Source: G963663315 sp965116335
Lineage (GTDB): Bacteria; Pseudomonadota; Gammaproteobacteria; Arenicellales; Poriferihabitantaceae
Direction: 5' to 3'
NCBI GenBank assembly: GCA_965116335.1
Contig: OZ220677.1
Location: 1,674,001 to 1,738,000 of the forward strand
DNA length: 64,000 nt
The notes below the pieces were generated by a model. It worked only from the letters and a program-made list of their open reading frames with translations, was not told where the DNA came from and ran no database searches. The position numbers were made by a program, and so were the translations under genes. The stretch's first letter is position 1. Each line of letters opens with the position of its first letter. Below, piece by piece: positions 9,306-18,242 of the stretch.

Positions 9306-9958
9306 GTTGAAGTGGGTTCGTCATATTTTTTGCATTGCCCAGAATCCAGAACGCTCTGATCATATTTTGAAATATCAAATTTCTCTTTTGATAACACCGC
9401 TTCAAAGAGCAATGGATACTCCAGTACTCCACAATTATTCCTGAAAATATTGTGATCAAGATTTCTTGGAGGATGAAGCTGAAAATTGCTACTGGTAATT
9501 TCTCCGTCTTTGCGTTTTTGATACCATCGGCTAGCCATCGCACGAAACTCTGTGTCATATTGTGTTCTTGTAACCCAGATTCGGCAACGCTTGAAACCAG
9601 TGGATTCTGTCGTATCCCACATTACGAAAAACAGATACGGCATTGCATCAAGTGAAGCCAAAGAGTTTGCGGTTGACGCCTGTGTACCCGCCTTTATGCA
9701 ACCGTTAAATCTGGGCGTATCAATCGCATCCCAACAATTGGCAGCCTTAACATCAGAGCCATCTATTAGATCAGGCCCTTTTCTTCTTCCATAACCTTTT
9801 AGACTCGTTAACGCACTCACCAATATTTGCGACCACCCCCTCGTATCTGTCGGGTGTGGGTGTTCGTGTTTGTCTGCAAATGGCTTTATCTTTGCGTATG
9901 CATCGTAGTGCATTTGTAACAGCAACAAAGTTTCTTCAGACTTTGTTAATGACACCAT
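9302..9958 (-). CDS. candidate restriction endonuclease (PD-D-x-K-like)
   Basis: 218 residues, family not recognised with certainty. The segment GRRKGPDLIDGSDVKAANCW (about 57-76) has the layout of a PD-(D/E)xK nuclease centre, with D63, D69 and K71 as candidate catalytic residues. The rest is mixed alpha/beta with no membrane segment or signal peptide. It lies directly upstream of, and co-directional with, the methylase-specificity fusion, separated only by the palindrome, which is the context expected for a cognate type II endonuclease of a split palindromic site. It might belong to a MamI-like group, but that is only a guess. Confidence 0.55.
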   Translation of the reverse strand: MVSLTKSEETLLLLQMHYDAYAKIKPFADKHEHPHPTDTRGWSQILVSALTSLKGYGRRKGPDLIDGSDVKAANCWDAIDTPRFNGCIKAGTQASTANSLASLDAMPYLFFVMWDTTESTGFKRCRIWVTRTQYDTEFRAMASRWYQKRKDGEITSSNFQLHPPRNLDHNIFRNNCGVLEYPLLFEAVLSKEKFDISKYDQSVLDSGQCKKYDEPTST

Positions 9959-10000
9959 ATTTGATCTCTCGTGTGTTCTCTAATTAAAAACAGGTTGTAA

Positions 10001-10525
10001 TTACTCACCTTCCGTTGTACTGGAAGTACCGGTTATCGTCTCCTCCAACAAGGCAAAAATCGTTTGAAAATGCTGAAAATCATCCGCCGTCCCATTTTTA
10101 CAGAGCCAGTTGCAAAGATTACTTTTCTCATCTGAATCAACAGTCCACTCTTCCGGGATTGTTTTTGTCTCCCCTCTTTTCTCTACTACGTGTTCGGATG
10201 TGATATTTATAAATGCGGACTTATGTCGTTTCGCTTTTTCCAAAGTTGCCTGTGAGAACAGGTTCTCAATCCCTTTTTTTACCGGATGTTCGCTCTGCAT
10301 AGAGATTTTTCGTTTGAACATGGTCCCGTTCGATTTGCGATCGCCCGAATAATCACAGTCATAAAGAAGCACTATTTTTTGAGGAAGTGGAACAGGCAGC
10401 TTTGAAATACGCCAAATCTTGTCCAGGTTGCTACTGCCCTCTCCATTTTTCATTTCGAACTTTTCAAGTAGTGTTTTCTGATTTAGCAATTCAGCCGCCC
10501 TTTTGATGTATTTTATATCAGTCAT
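10001..10525 (-). CDS. orphan TOPRIM-like domain protein (OLD nuclease C-terminus type)
   Basis: 174 residues. Resembles the C-terminal TOPRIM half of OLD-family ATPase-nucleases: the start TDIKYIKRAAELL matches the strand that normally follows the catalytic VEG Glu, and KIVLLYDCDYSGD (about 50-62) gives the metal-binding D-x-D (D56, D58). The catalytic Glu and the whole N-terminal ATPase are absent, and the upstream 130 bases do not supply them. It is either a truncated remnant or a stand-alone component of the R-M island, as it is 42 bases upstream of the endonuclease gene on the same strand. Confidence 0.5.
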   Translation of the reverse strand: MTDIKYIKRAAELLNQKTLLEKFEMKNGEGSSNLDKIWRISKLPVPLPQKIVLLYDCDYSGDRKSNGTMFKRKISMQSEHPVKKGIENLFSQATLEKAKRHKSAFINITSEHVVEKRGETKTIPEEWTVDSDEKSNLCNWLCKNGTADDFQHFQTIFALLEETITGTSSTTEGE

Positions 10526-10656
10526 TTTTCCGGTCTATGTTTTGTTGTAGTTTAGTTTATTTCTGAACAGCAATCTGGCGAGGGCGTTCATGCCTCCTTA
10601 TGGTATCATCCTCGTAGCCTCGCTCCCCGAAACATTATTAACGCCAGTCATCTAAA

Positions 10657-11364
10657 TTGTCCAATCCAGATCAAAACCCGTTCATTGAGCTGTGGCCTTG
10701 TACCATTCTCAAGAAAAAACTCCAGAACCATCCGCAGATCAACGCTGAACTGAAAGAACTTTTCCAGCAGTACAGGCAAGAAAGCTCGAAAGGAAATTTG
10801 GACACTTCGGGACCCGGCTTCATCAGCCCGGATAATTTCGCCAATGATCTGGATAACCCGGCGCTGAATACGCTCAAATCGTTCATTACCGACGGGGTTT
10901 ACCACATTTCCAGGAAACTCAACGAAAAATACTGGACGCGGTTTGCACTGAAATCCTTGCGCGTCGATGTGACCGGCATGTGGTTCCAGATCAGCAATGG
11001 GTTCACCTTCCATGAGACTCATGTACATGGCAATTGCTCATGGTCCGGCGTCTACTACGTCCAGGCCGGGGAATCCAGCCGCTCAAACGATGACCGAATG
11101 CCCAACAAAATGCTGAACGGCGTAACCCGGTTTTATGGCCCCCATCTGGAAGAAAGCGCCGCCGGGCACGGTGATTGGGGTAACTATTATCTTCATGACA
11201 ACAACTGGACCAGCTATCCTGAGGACGGTAACCTGATCATATTCCCTTCGTACCTCAAACATACGGTATTTCCCTACAACGGTGAACAAGACCGGATTAT
11301 CGTGTCGTTCCACGCCCAGGTAAATTCCAGCTCCGAAGTGAAATACAAATACGGGTTTGATTAA
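10657..11364 (+). CDS. 2OG-Fe(II) oxygenase family protein
   Basis: 235 residues. The C-terminal double-stranded beta-helix carries iron ligands HETHVHGN followed by SGVYYVQ, and the closing IIFPSYLKHTVFPYNGEQDRI, whose Arg binds 2-oxoglutarate, followed by VSFHAQ. This resembles the putative hydroxylases of the TIGR02466 type. Start is a TTG with no strong ribosome site, so the N-terminus is uncertain. It is divergent from the R-M island and upstream of the ABC transporter operon; the substrate is unknown. Confidence 0.75.
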   Translation: MSNPDQNPFIELWPCTILKKKLQNHPQINAELKELFQQYRQESSKGNLDTSGPGFISPDNFANDLDNPALNTLKSFITDGVYHISRKLNEKYWTRFALKSLRVDVTGMWFQISNGFTFHETHVHGNCSWSGVYYVQAGESSRSNDDRMPNKMLNGVTRFYGPHLEESAAGHGDWGNYYLHDNNWTSYPEDGNLIIFPSYLKHTVFPYNGEQDRIIVSFHAQVNSSSEVKYKYGFD

Positions 11365-11485
11365 CAGTATCCGGGGGTGCTGTTGGTAATGCGTCCGAAA
11401 TTGGTATAGGATAGACAAACGAGCCGGAATAATGGATTGTCTGGTTCGGTAACCGGATAATTACTGACCTTTGGAGAAAAACACA

Positions 11486-12544
11486 ATGAATTTCAAGTTT
11501 AATCAGGCCGTACTGACGGCGGGCATGGTACTGGGCCTGTCCATTCCGATGACAATTACCGCGAGCGCGGATGAGGTAACCATCGCATCATGGGGAGGCT
11601 CCTATCAGGATGCCCAAAGCAAGGCGCTGTTCATGCCCGTAGCCGAGGCCATGGGCATCACCATCAATGAGGAATCCTACAAGGGCATCGGCCAGGTACG
11701 CACCAAGGTCGCGGCAGGCGCGGTCCCCTGGGACATCATTGATACGGGATCCGGTGGGGGTGCGCGAGGGTGCGAGGAAGGCATCCTGATACCGCTGGAT
11801 TACGACATGATAGACGTTTCCAATTTCGTGGCGGACACCACCCTGTCCTGTTGTGTGGGAACCATCGTGTTTGCTACCGTAGCGGCCTGGAATACTGAAA
11901 CCTACGGCATGGACGGACCCAAAAGCTGGGCGGATTTCTGGGATGTCGAGAAATTTCCGGGCACTCGCGCAGTGCGCGGCAAAATGCACGGTATGCTGGA
12001 GCCGGCGCTGATGGCGGATGGCGTGCCAATGGATGAGGTTTATTCCGTTCTGGACAGCGAGGAGGGAATCAAGCGGGCACTGGACAAGATTCGTGAGTTG
12101 AAACCCCATATCGCGGTATGGTGGGGCTCCGGCGCCCAACACGCGCAGTTGATGAAAGATGGTGAGGTGGACATGACCACTGGCTGGAATGGTCGATTCG
12201 ACGTGGCCATCGCCGATGGCGCGAAAGCGGCCTATAGCTATAATCAGGCCTTGCAGGATTACGATTGCTTCGGTATCCCTAAAGGTGCGCCCAACCAGGA
12301 GCTGGCCATGAAAGTGATCGCCAAGATGAGCGAGGCGGAATATCAGGCCAACATCCCGCAATACATTACTTACGGACCCACCAACTCCAAAGCCTATGAA
12401 ACCGGCAAGATAGATGATGCGTTGGCCCGTATGCTGCCTTCTCACCCGGATAACGCCTCCAGCCTGCTCCCGATCAACCAGGAGTGGTATGCGAAATGGG
12501 AGAAAATCGGCTCCGAGATGTATGTCGATATGATGACTGAATAA
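11486..12544 (+). CDS. ABC transporter substrate-binding protein, polyamine type
   Basis: 352 residues beginning with an Sec signal peptide (basic start, hydrophobic core, cleavage around ITASA-DEV), then a periplasmic binding fold of the PotD/SBP_8 class (VTIASWGGSYQDAQ). ATG 11486 is chosen because GGAG lies about 9 bases upstream; a TTG at 11471 would absorb the ribosome site. First gene of a four-gene import operon (binding protein, ATPase, two permeases). Spermidine/putrescine or a related cationic ligand is likely from family membership only. Confidence 0.85.
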   Translation: MNFKFNQAVLTAGMVLGLSIPMTITASADEVTIASWGGSYQDAQSKALFMPVAEAMGITINEESYKGIGQVRTKVAAGAVPWDIIDTGSGGGARGCEEGILIPLDYDMIDVSNFVADTTLSCCVGTIVFATVAAWNTETYGMDGPKSWADFWDVEKFPGTRAVRGKMHGMLEPALMADGVPMDEVYSVLDSEEGIKRALDKIRELKPHIAVWWGSGAQHAQLMKDGEVDMTTGWNGRFDVAIADGAKAAYSYNQALQDYDCFGIPKGAPNQELAMKVIAKMSEAEYQANIPQYITYGPTNSKAYETGKIDDALARMLPSHPDNASSLLPINQEWYAKWEKIGSEMYVDMMTE

Positions 12545-12557
12545 GGCGACAAGGCGG

Positions 12558-13670
12558 ATGACTGACAGCGTGTCCGCCGGGGCGCTGCCCATTCATATAC
12601 GCTCCGTAACCAAAACCTACGGTAGCGTTTTCGCTCTGGACAATGTTGATCTGGATGTCCGAAGTGGTGAGTTCCTGACCTTGCTGGGTCCTTCAGGGTC
12701 AGGAAAAACCACATTATTGATGGTGCTGGCTGGCTTCACTCGCCCGGATTACGGCAGCCTGAAGTTCGGTGATCAGGAAATCATCCGAATGCCACCCCAT
12801 CTGCGTGAAGTGGGCATGGTTTTCCAGAACTATGCGTTATTCCCCCACATGAACGTAGCGGACAACATCGGATTTCCATTAAAGCTGCGTGGCGTCCCGA
12901 AAGGTAAGGCAGCGCAACGGGTGGAGGGCGCGTTGGCCACCGTGCAACTGGATGGTTACGGAGACCGTCAGATCACCCAGCTGTCCGGTGGCCAGAAACA
13001 ACGTGTGGCGCTGGCTCGGGCAATCGTGTTCGAGCCGCAGATACTATTGATGGATGAACCGCTTTCCGCGCTCGACAAGAAATTGCGGGAGCACATGCAG
13101 ATCGAATTGAGGCACCTGCATGAAAAGCTCGGTATGACGACCGTTTACGTGACTCATGACCAACGGGAAGCATTGACCATGTCGGACCGGGTGGCGGTGA
13201 TCAATTACGGGAGACTGATTCAACTGGATGAGCCCCGCAGGATTTATGATCAACCGGCCAACGCATTCGTAGCCAATTTTATCGGCGAATCCACTCTGGT
13301 CCCGATTGAACGCAGGGATGGGAGAGCCTGTTACAACGGAACGCCACTGGAAATCACCGACCCTGAAAGGGCGAAAGGCGATCTGTTAATGCTCAGGCCC
13401 GAACGATTGCTCATATTGAACCCGGAGGCCGATTCCGACAACACGAACTACAATTGTCTGAAGGGCAGGGTGGACGAAACCGTCTATCAGGGCGAGAGCT
13501 TCATAACCTGGGTAACGCTGAACGACGGAACAAAAATAACAGTGCGCAGCATCAGCCAACAGCAAACCCTGGCGGCAGTACCCGGGCGAGGTTGTGAGAT
13601 TACGCTGGGGCTGCACCCGGATGAAACCGTACTGATCACAAGCGACCGAGACAACGCGCAAGACCCGTAA
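12558..13670 (+). CDS. ABC transporter ATP-binding protein (PotA-like)
   Basis: 370 residues. Walker A GPSGSGKTT near residue 45, Q-loop MVFQNYALFPHM, signature LSGGQKQRVALARA, Walker B ILLMDEPLSALD and the switch His in VYVTHDQ. A C-terminal TOBE-type regulatory domain follows (FIGESTLVPIE onward). AAGGCGG sits directly before the ATG. Energises uptake of the ligand captured by the preceding binding protein, working with the two permeases downstream at the inner membrane. Confidence 0.92.
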   Translation: MTDSVSAGALPIHIRSVTKTYGSVFALDNVDLDVRSGEFLTLLGPSGSGKTTLLMVLAGFTRPDYGSLKFGDQEIIRMPPHLREVGMVFQNYALFPHMNVADNIGFPLKLRGVPKGKAAQRVEGALATVQLDGYGDRQITQLSGGQKQRVALARAIVFEPQILLMDEPLSALDKKLREHMQIELRHLHEKLGMTTVYVTHDQREALTMSDRVAVINYGRLIQLDEPRRIYDQPANAFVANFIGESTLVPIERRDGRACYNGTPLEITDPERAKGDLLMLRPERLLILNPEADSDNTNYNCLKGRVDETVYQGESFITWVTLNDGTKITVRSISQQQTLAAVPGRGCEITLGLHPDETVLITSDRDNAQDP

Positions 13671-13705
13671 CTCAAGGTCTCGAGAGTGATGAATCCACTG
13701 ATCAA

Positions 13706-14608
13706 ATGAGCAATCACCCGGCCACAGCGGGCATCAATGCACAAGGACTGCGGCGCGACAGAATTCGTGAAAAGCTGACGCTGTTCGGCTTGTCTGTTCC
13801 TGCTCTGTTACTGGTTGTGATCATTATCATTGTGCCGGTGGGCTGGCTGTTCTGGCTTTCTCTGTTCAATGATGAAGGCGCCCTGTCCCTGAGCAACTAT
13901 ACCCGGATGCTCGACAGCAAATCGTATGCGCGAATTTTTCGCACCACATTCGAGGTCAGTTTTTTCACCACCCTGATCTGTGTGCTGATCGGTTATCCAC
14001 TGGCTTATTTCCTGGTGCAGTTGCCCAGACGCTGGGCGGCACTGGGCATGGTGACGGTGCTGCTGCCATTCTGGACTTCGTTGCTGGTACGCACCTACGC
14101 ATGGCTGGTTGTGCTACAACGCAAGGGGCTGGTCAATCAGTGGGGCATGGATCTGGGTTGGTGGGATGAGCCGATCAGGCTGGTGCATAATCTGAACGGC
14201 ACGTTGATCGGCATGGCGCATATCATGCTGCCATTTCTGGTATTGCCGTTGTTCGGCTCGATGAAAACCATTGATTATGACTACATGAAGGCCGCCTCCA
14301 ATCTCGGTGCCAGTCCGGTCAAGGCGTTCTGGCATGTCTTTTTCCCGTTATCCCTGCCGGGTCTGTTCGCGGGCATAATTGTCGTATTCGTCCTGTGTCT
14401 GGGATTTTTCATTACGCCGGCGGTGCTGGGCGGCGGCAAGGTCATCATGGTCTCAATGAAGATCGAAACACTGATTGATCTGTTCTTCAACTTCGGCACC
14501 GCCAGTGCACTCGGTGTCGTATTGCTTGTACTTACCCTGAGTGTGCTGTTTCTGGCTCACAGGCTTTTGCATCTGGACCGGGTGCTGGGCGGAGGGCATA
14601 AACCATGA
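13706..14608 (+). CDS. ABC transporter permease 1 (PotB-like)
   Basis: 300 residues with six predicted membrane helices and the EAA-type coupling loop DYMKAASNLGASPVKAFWHVFFPLSLPG that docks to the ATPase. The N-terminal cytoplasmic tail is basic. Start ATG at 13706 follows the ATPase gene by 35 bases. The last codons overlap the start of the second permease (ATGA arrangement), indicating translational coupling. Confidence 0.9.
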   Translation: MSNHPATAGINAQGLRRDRIREKLTLFGLSVPALLLVVIIIIVPVGWLFWLSLFNDEGALSLSNYTRMLDSKSYARIFRTTFEVSFFTTLICVLIGYPLAYFLVQLPRRWAALGMVTVLLPFWTSLLVRTYAWLVVLQRKGLVNQWGMDLGWWDEPIRLVHNLNGTLIGMAHIMLPFLVLPLFGSMKTIDYDYMKAASNLGASPVKAFWHVFFPLSLPGLFAGIIVVFVLCLGFFITPAVLGGGKVIMVSMKIETLIDLFFNFGTASALGVVLLVLTLSVLFLAHRLLHLDRVLGGGHKP

Positions 14609-15432
14609 ACTGGCTAAGCCGTCCGGCCTGCGATACCCAGATTACCCATGCCAGGCGACTCTGGTTATATATTATCGCTGGACTGATTATGGCCTTTCTG
14701 GTCATTCCCACGCTGATCGTCATTCCAATGTCGTTCTCCGACTCGCAGTATCTGGAATTTCCGCCGCGCAACTGGTCACTCCGATGGTACGAAAATTATT
14801 TCGGTTCCAGTTCCTGGATGAGGGCGACCTGGGTCTCATTCCAGGCCGCATTCCTGACTGTGGCCGTAATCACCCCTATTGCTACCATGGCCGCTTATGG
14901 GTTGTACGTTTCCAATCTCAAGGCGGCCCGATTCATCTTTGTGCTGTTGATCACGCCGATGATGGTGCCGGTTATCCTGATTGCGATTGGCGTATTCTTC
15001 GCCTATACCAAACTGAGACTCAACAACACACTGTTCGGTCTGGTACTCGCTCATGCTGTGCTGGCCCTGCCGATGGCACTGATCGTGGTCAGTGCCGGAC
15101 TCAAAAGCTACGACATGAATCAGGAGCTCGTAGCCCGTAGCCTGGGTGCGTCCAGGTTCAGGGCGTTCCTGCTGGTGACTCTGCCACAAATCCGGTTTTC
15201 CGTAATTACCGCCGCATTGCTGGCATTTATCGTGTCTTTCGACGAGGTTATCGTGGCCTTGTTCATATCGGGCGGAAACATGTCAACCATGACACGAAGT
15301 ATGTTCCTCGCGTTGCGTGATCAAATAGACCCGACCATTGCTGCCATATCCACTATCATGATTCTGGTTACCACAGTCGCCATGGTCATCGCCCAGGTAT
15401 TCGGCAAATCCGACCAGGAGAAAAACCACTGA
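14605..15432 (+). CDS. ABC transporter permease 2 (PotC-like)
   Basis: 275 residues, six predicted membrane helices, with the EAA loop ELVARSLGASRFRAFLLVTLPQIR and the closing SFDEVIVALFISGG pattern typical of PotC-type permeases. Its start overlaps the stop of permease 1 by four bases. It ends about 25 bases from the convergent clpB stop; no clear intrinsic terminator is visible in the gap. Confidence 0.9.
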   Translation: MNWLSRPACDTQITHARRLWLYIIAGLIMAFLVIPTLIVIPMSFSDSQYLEFPPRNWSLRWYENYFGSSSWMRATWVSFQAAFLTVAVITPIATMAAYGLYVSNLKAARFIFVLLITPMMVPVILIAIGVFFAYTKLRLNNTLFGLVLAHAVLALPMALIVVSAGLKSYDMNQELVARSLGASRFRAFLLVTLPQIRFSVITAALLAFIVSFDEVIVALFISGGNMSTMTRSMFLALRDQIDPTIAAISTIMILVTTVAMVIAQVFGKSDQEKNH

Positions 15433-15457
15433 TTCCAGTAGTTGGCGGGGCGCCCGG

Positions 15458-18055
15458 TTAGTCGCCGGTTTGTCGATCAAAACAGATTTCGCCATCCACG
15501 AGATCAACCGAAACCCGATCGCCGGGGCTAAGTTTGCCGGTCAATATCTCCTGCGCCAACTGATTCTCTATCCGGGTTTGTATCGCCCGCCGCAAGGGCC
15601 GCGCCCCATAAACCGGATCGAAGCCAGCCTCAACCAGCTTGTCCAGAGCCTGGTCAGAGACCGCCAGTGTCATATCCCGTTCAACCAGGCGATTTTCAAG
15701 ACGTGTTATCTGGATTCGCGCGATTTCCCGGAGTTGATCGCGTTGCAGCGGGTGAAATACCACCCTGTCATCCACCCGGTTGATAAATTCCGGGCGAAAA
15801 TGAGCCGCGACCACCTCCATCACCGCTTCTTTCATCCGTGCATACTGATCGCCACCCGGGTTATCATGACTGATTTCCTGCAATCTCGAGGAGCCCAGGT
15901 TCGAGGTCATCACGATAACCGTATTCTTGAAATCAACCGTTCGCCCCTGTCCGTCGGTCAATCGTCCATCGTCCAGCACCTGCAGCAGGACATTGAACAC
16001 ATCCCGATGCGCCTTCTCGATCTCGTCCAGCAGAATCACCGAGTATGGACGGCGGCGAACCGCCTCGGTCAGATATCCACCTTCTTCATAGCCCACATAT
16101 CCCGGCGGTGCGCCAATCAGCCGCGCCACGGAATGTTTCTCCATGAACTCCGACATGTCGACCCGCACCATAGCCTCCTCACTATCGAACAGAAATTCAG
16201 CCAATGCCTTGGTCAGTTCAGTCTTGCCCACTCCGGTAGGACCCAGCAACAGGAAAGAACCATACGGCCTGCCCGGGTCGGACAGTCCCGCTCTGGAACG
16301 GCGTATCGTATGGGACACTGCGCTAATCGCCTCCTCCTGGCCCACTACCCGTTCATGCAGCTTGCTCTCCATCTGCAACAGTTTCTCACGCTCCCCCTCC
16401 AGCATTCTGGCAACCGGAATGCCGGTCCAGTTGGCCACTACTTCCGCAATCTCATCTTCACTGACATGGCTGCGCAGCAGAGTCGTTTCCTGTTGGTTGG
16501 CCGAATCGGCGGCCTGGATCTGTTTTTCCAGTTCGGGGATATGTCCGTATTGTAATTCCGACATTCGAGTCAGGTCTCCGGCCCGGCGGGCGGCCTCCAG
16601 CTCAATACGAGCGCGGTCCAGTTTCTCCTTGACATGCTGGCTACCCTGAACGGCTGATTTTTCCGCGTTCCATATTTCCGTAAGATCGGCAAACTCTCTC
16701 TCCAGTCTGCTGATTTCGGTTGTAAGAATATCGAGCCGCTTGCGGGAGGCTTCATCGCTCTCCTTCTTTAACGCCTCGCGCTCGATTTTCAGCTGAATCA
16801 GCCTGCGCTCCAGTTTGTCCATCGCTTCCGGCTTGGAGTCAATTTCCATACGAATCCGGCTGGCCGCTTCATCGATCAGGTCAATCGCCTTGTCCGGCAG
16901 GTTGCGGTCGGTGACATAGCGGTGAGAAAGCGTGGCCGCGGCGACAATGGCCGGGTCTGTAATATCCACGCCATGATGCACCTCGTAACGCTCCTTCAAG
17001 CCGCGCAGAATGGCAATCGTGTCCTCAACACCCGGTTCGTCTACCAGTACTTTCTGGAATCTGCGTTCCAGTGCCGCATCTTTCTCGATATATTGTCGAT
17101 ATTCATTCAGAGTGGTCGCTCCGACACAATGCAACTCCCCGCGAGCCAGTGCGGGTTTCAACATATTACCCGCATCCATGGCGCCCTCCGCCTTGCCGGC
17201 GCCTGCCATAGTATGCAGCTCATCAATGAACAGGATAATCTGCCCCTCCTGTTTCGATAAATCATTCAGCACTGCTTTCAGGCGTTCTTCAAATTCACCC
17301 CGATATTTGGCGCCGGCGAGGAGCGAACCGAAATCAAGCGCAAGCACCCGTTTGTTTTTAACGCCATCCGGCACCTCGCCATCCACAATCCTCTGTGCCA
17401 GTCCTTCAATGATAGCCGTCTTGCCGACCCCCGGCTCACCGATCAATACCGGGTTGTTTTTGGTTCTTCTCTGCAGGACCTGAATCGCCCGACGAATCTC
17501 GTCATCACGGCCAATCACCGGGTCCAGCTTGCCCTGCTCAGCGCGTTCGGTCACATCGACTGTATATTTTTCCAGCGCCTGGCGATTGTCTTCGACATTC
17601 TCACTGTCAACAGATTGACCGCCGCGCATCGTATCAATCGCTCTCTCCAACGGAGCCGGAGAAGCCCCTGCATCGCGCATCAGCTTGCCAAGCGCACCCT
17701 TGTCATTCACTGCCGCGAGAATAAACAGCTCGCTGGTAATAAACTGATCCTTGCGCTTCTGCGCCAGACCGTCACAGACATTGAGCAACTTCGCAAGACT
17801 ACCGGACACATGAACCTCTCCCTGATTGCCCTCGACCCGGGCCAGGTTGTCCAGCGCATTGCCGAGTGAAGACCGCAACTGGCTGACATTGACATTGCTG
17901 CGCGCGAGCAGGTGCCTGGCATTGCCACCCTCCTGATCCAGCAACGCCAGCATCAAATGCAGGGGCTCGATAAATTGATGGCTGTGCCCGATTGCCAGAC
18001 TTTCCGCCTCGCCCAGGGCCAGCCTGAATTTTGTCGTCAGCTTGTCAAATCGCAT
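15458..18055 (-). CDS. clpB: ATP-dependent disaggregase ClpB
   Basis: 865 residues, the normal ClpB size. An N-terminal Clp-N repeat domain comes first, then AAA-1 with Walker A GEPGVGKTAIIEGL (near 205), a coiled-coil middle domain (KLERRLIQLKIEREAL onward) and AAA-2 with GPTGVGKTELTKAL (near 605) and ILLDEIEKAH. Works with DnaK to resolve aggregates in the cytosol. ATG at 18055 is preferred over the adjacent GTG because family members start MRFDKLT. A sigma-32 promoter lies about 100 bases upstream. Confidence 0.97.
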   Translation of the reverse strand: MRFDKLTTKFRLALGEAESLAIGHSHQFIEPLHLMLALLDQEGGNARHLLARSNVNVSQLRSSLGNALDNLARVEGNQGEVHVSGSLAKLLNVCDGLAQKRKDQFITSELFILAAVNDKGALGKLMRDAGASPAPLERAIDTMRGGQSVDSENVEDNRQALEKYTVDVTERAEQGKLDPVIGRDDEIRRAIQVLQRRTKNNPVLIGEPGVGKTAIIEGLAQRIVDGEVPDGVKNKRVLALDFGSLLAGAKYRGEFEERLKAVLNDLSKQEGQIILFIDELHTMAGAGKAEGAMDAGNMLKPALARGELHCVGATTLNEYRQYIEKDAALERRFQKVLVDEPGVEDTIAILRGLKERYEVHHGVDITDPAIVAAATLSHRYVTDRNLPDKAIDLIDEAASRIRMEIDSKPEAMDKLERRLIQLKIEREALKKESDEASRKRLDILTTEISRLEREFADLTEIWNAEKSAVQGSQHVKEKLDRARIELEAARRAGDLTRMSELQYGHIPELEKQIQAADSANQQETTLLRSHVSEDEIAEVVANWTGIPVARMLEGEREKLLQMESKLHERVVGQEEAISAVSHTIRRSRAGLSDPGRPYGSFLLLGPTGVGKTELTKALAEFLFDSEEAMVRVDMSEFMEKHSVARLIGAPPGYVGYEEGGYLTEAVRRRPYSVILLDEIEKAHRDVFNVLLQVLDDGRLTDGQGRTVDFKNTVIVMTSNLGSSRLQEISHDNPGGDQYARMKEAVMEVVAAHFRPEFINRVDDRVVFHPLQRDQLREIARIQITRLENRLVERDMTLAVSDQALDKLVEAGFDPVYGARPLRRAIQTRIENQLAQEILTGKLSPGDRVSVDLVDGEICFDRQTGD

Positions 18056-18158
18056 CACTTGACCTCACTTGTCACTCGTTGTTCTCATCACCAAACGGCT
18101 TGGGTAAACCGCATATTCGCTGTACCCGACTGTCGTCAGGCAGCATTCTTATGGTTTT

Positions 18159-18188
18159 TAAATGGGGATAAACAGGGTGACTTTCAAC
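18159..18188 (-). promoter_or_regulatory. sigma-32 heat-shock promoter for clpB
   Basis: Read on the minus strand: GTTGAAA, 14 bases, then CCCCATTTA. This matches the sigma-32 consensus (CTTGAAA, N11-16, CCCCATNTA) in 6 of 7 and all -10 positions, and points into clpB about 100 bases away. Confidence 0.75.
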
Positions 18189-18242
18189 CGCATACTGCAA
18201 TAATGCGGGGATCGTAAGGGGCGAGCCTGGAGCGCGCCGTTT

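Noticed and set aside
9274..9558. Open frame overlapping the candidate endonuclease on the same strand
   Set aside because: It runs through the palindrome in another frame, has no ribosome site and no recognisable domain; it is a shadow of 9302-9958.
15433..15457. Intrinsic terminator between the ABC operon and clpB
   Set aside because: The GC-rich bases do not form a stable stem followed by a T run in either direction.
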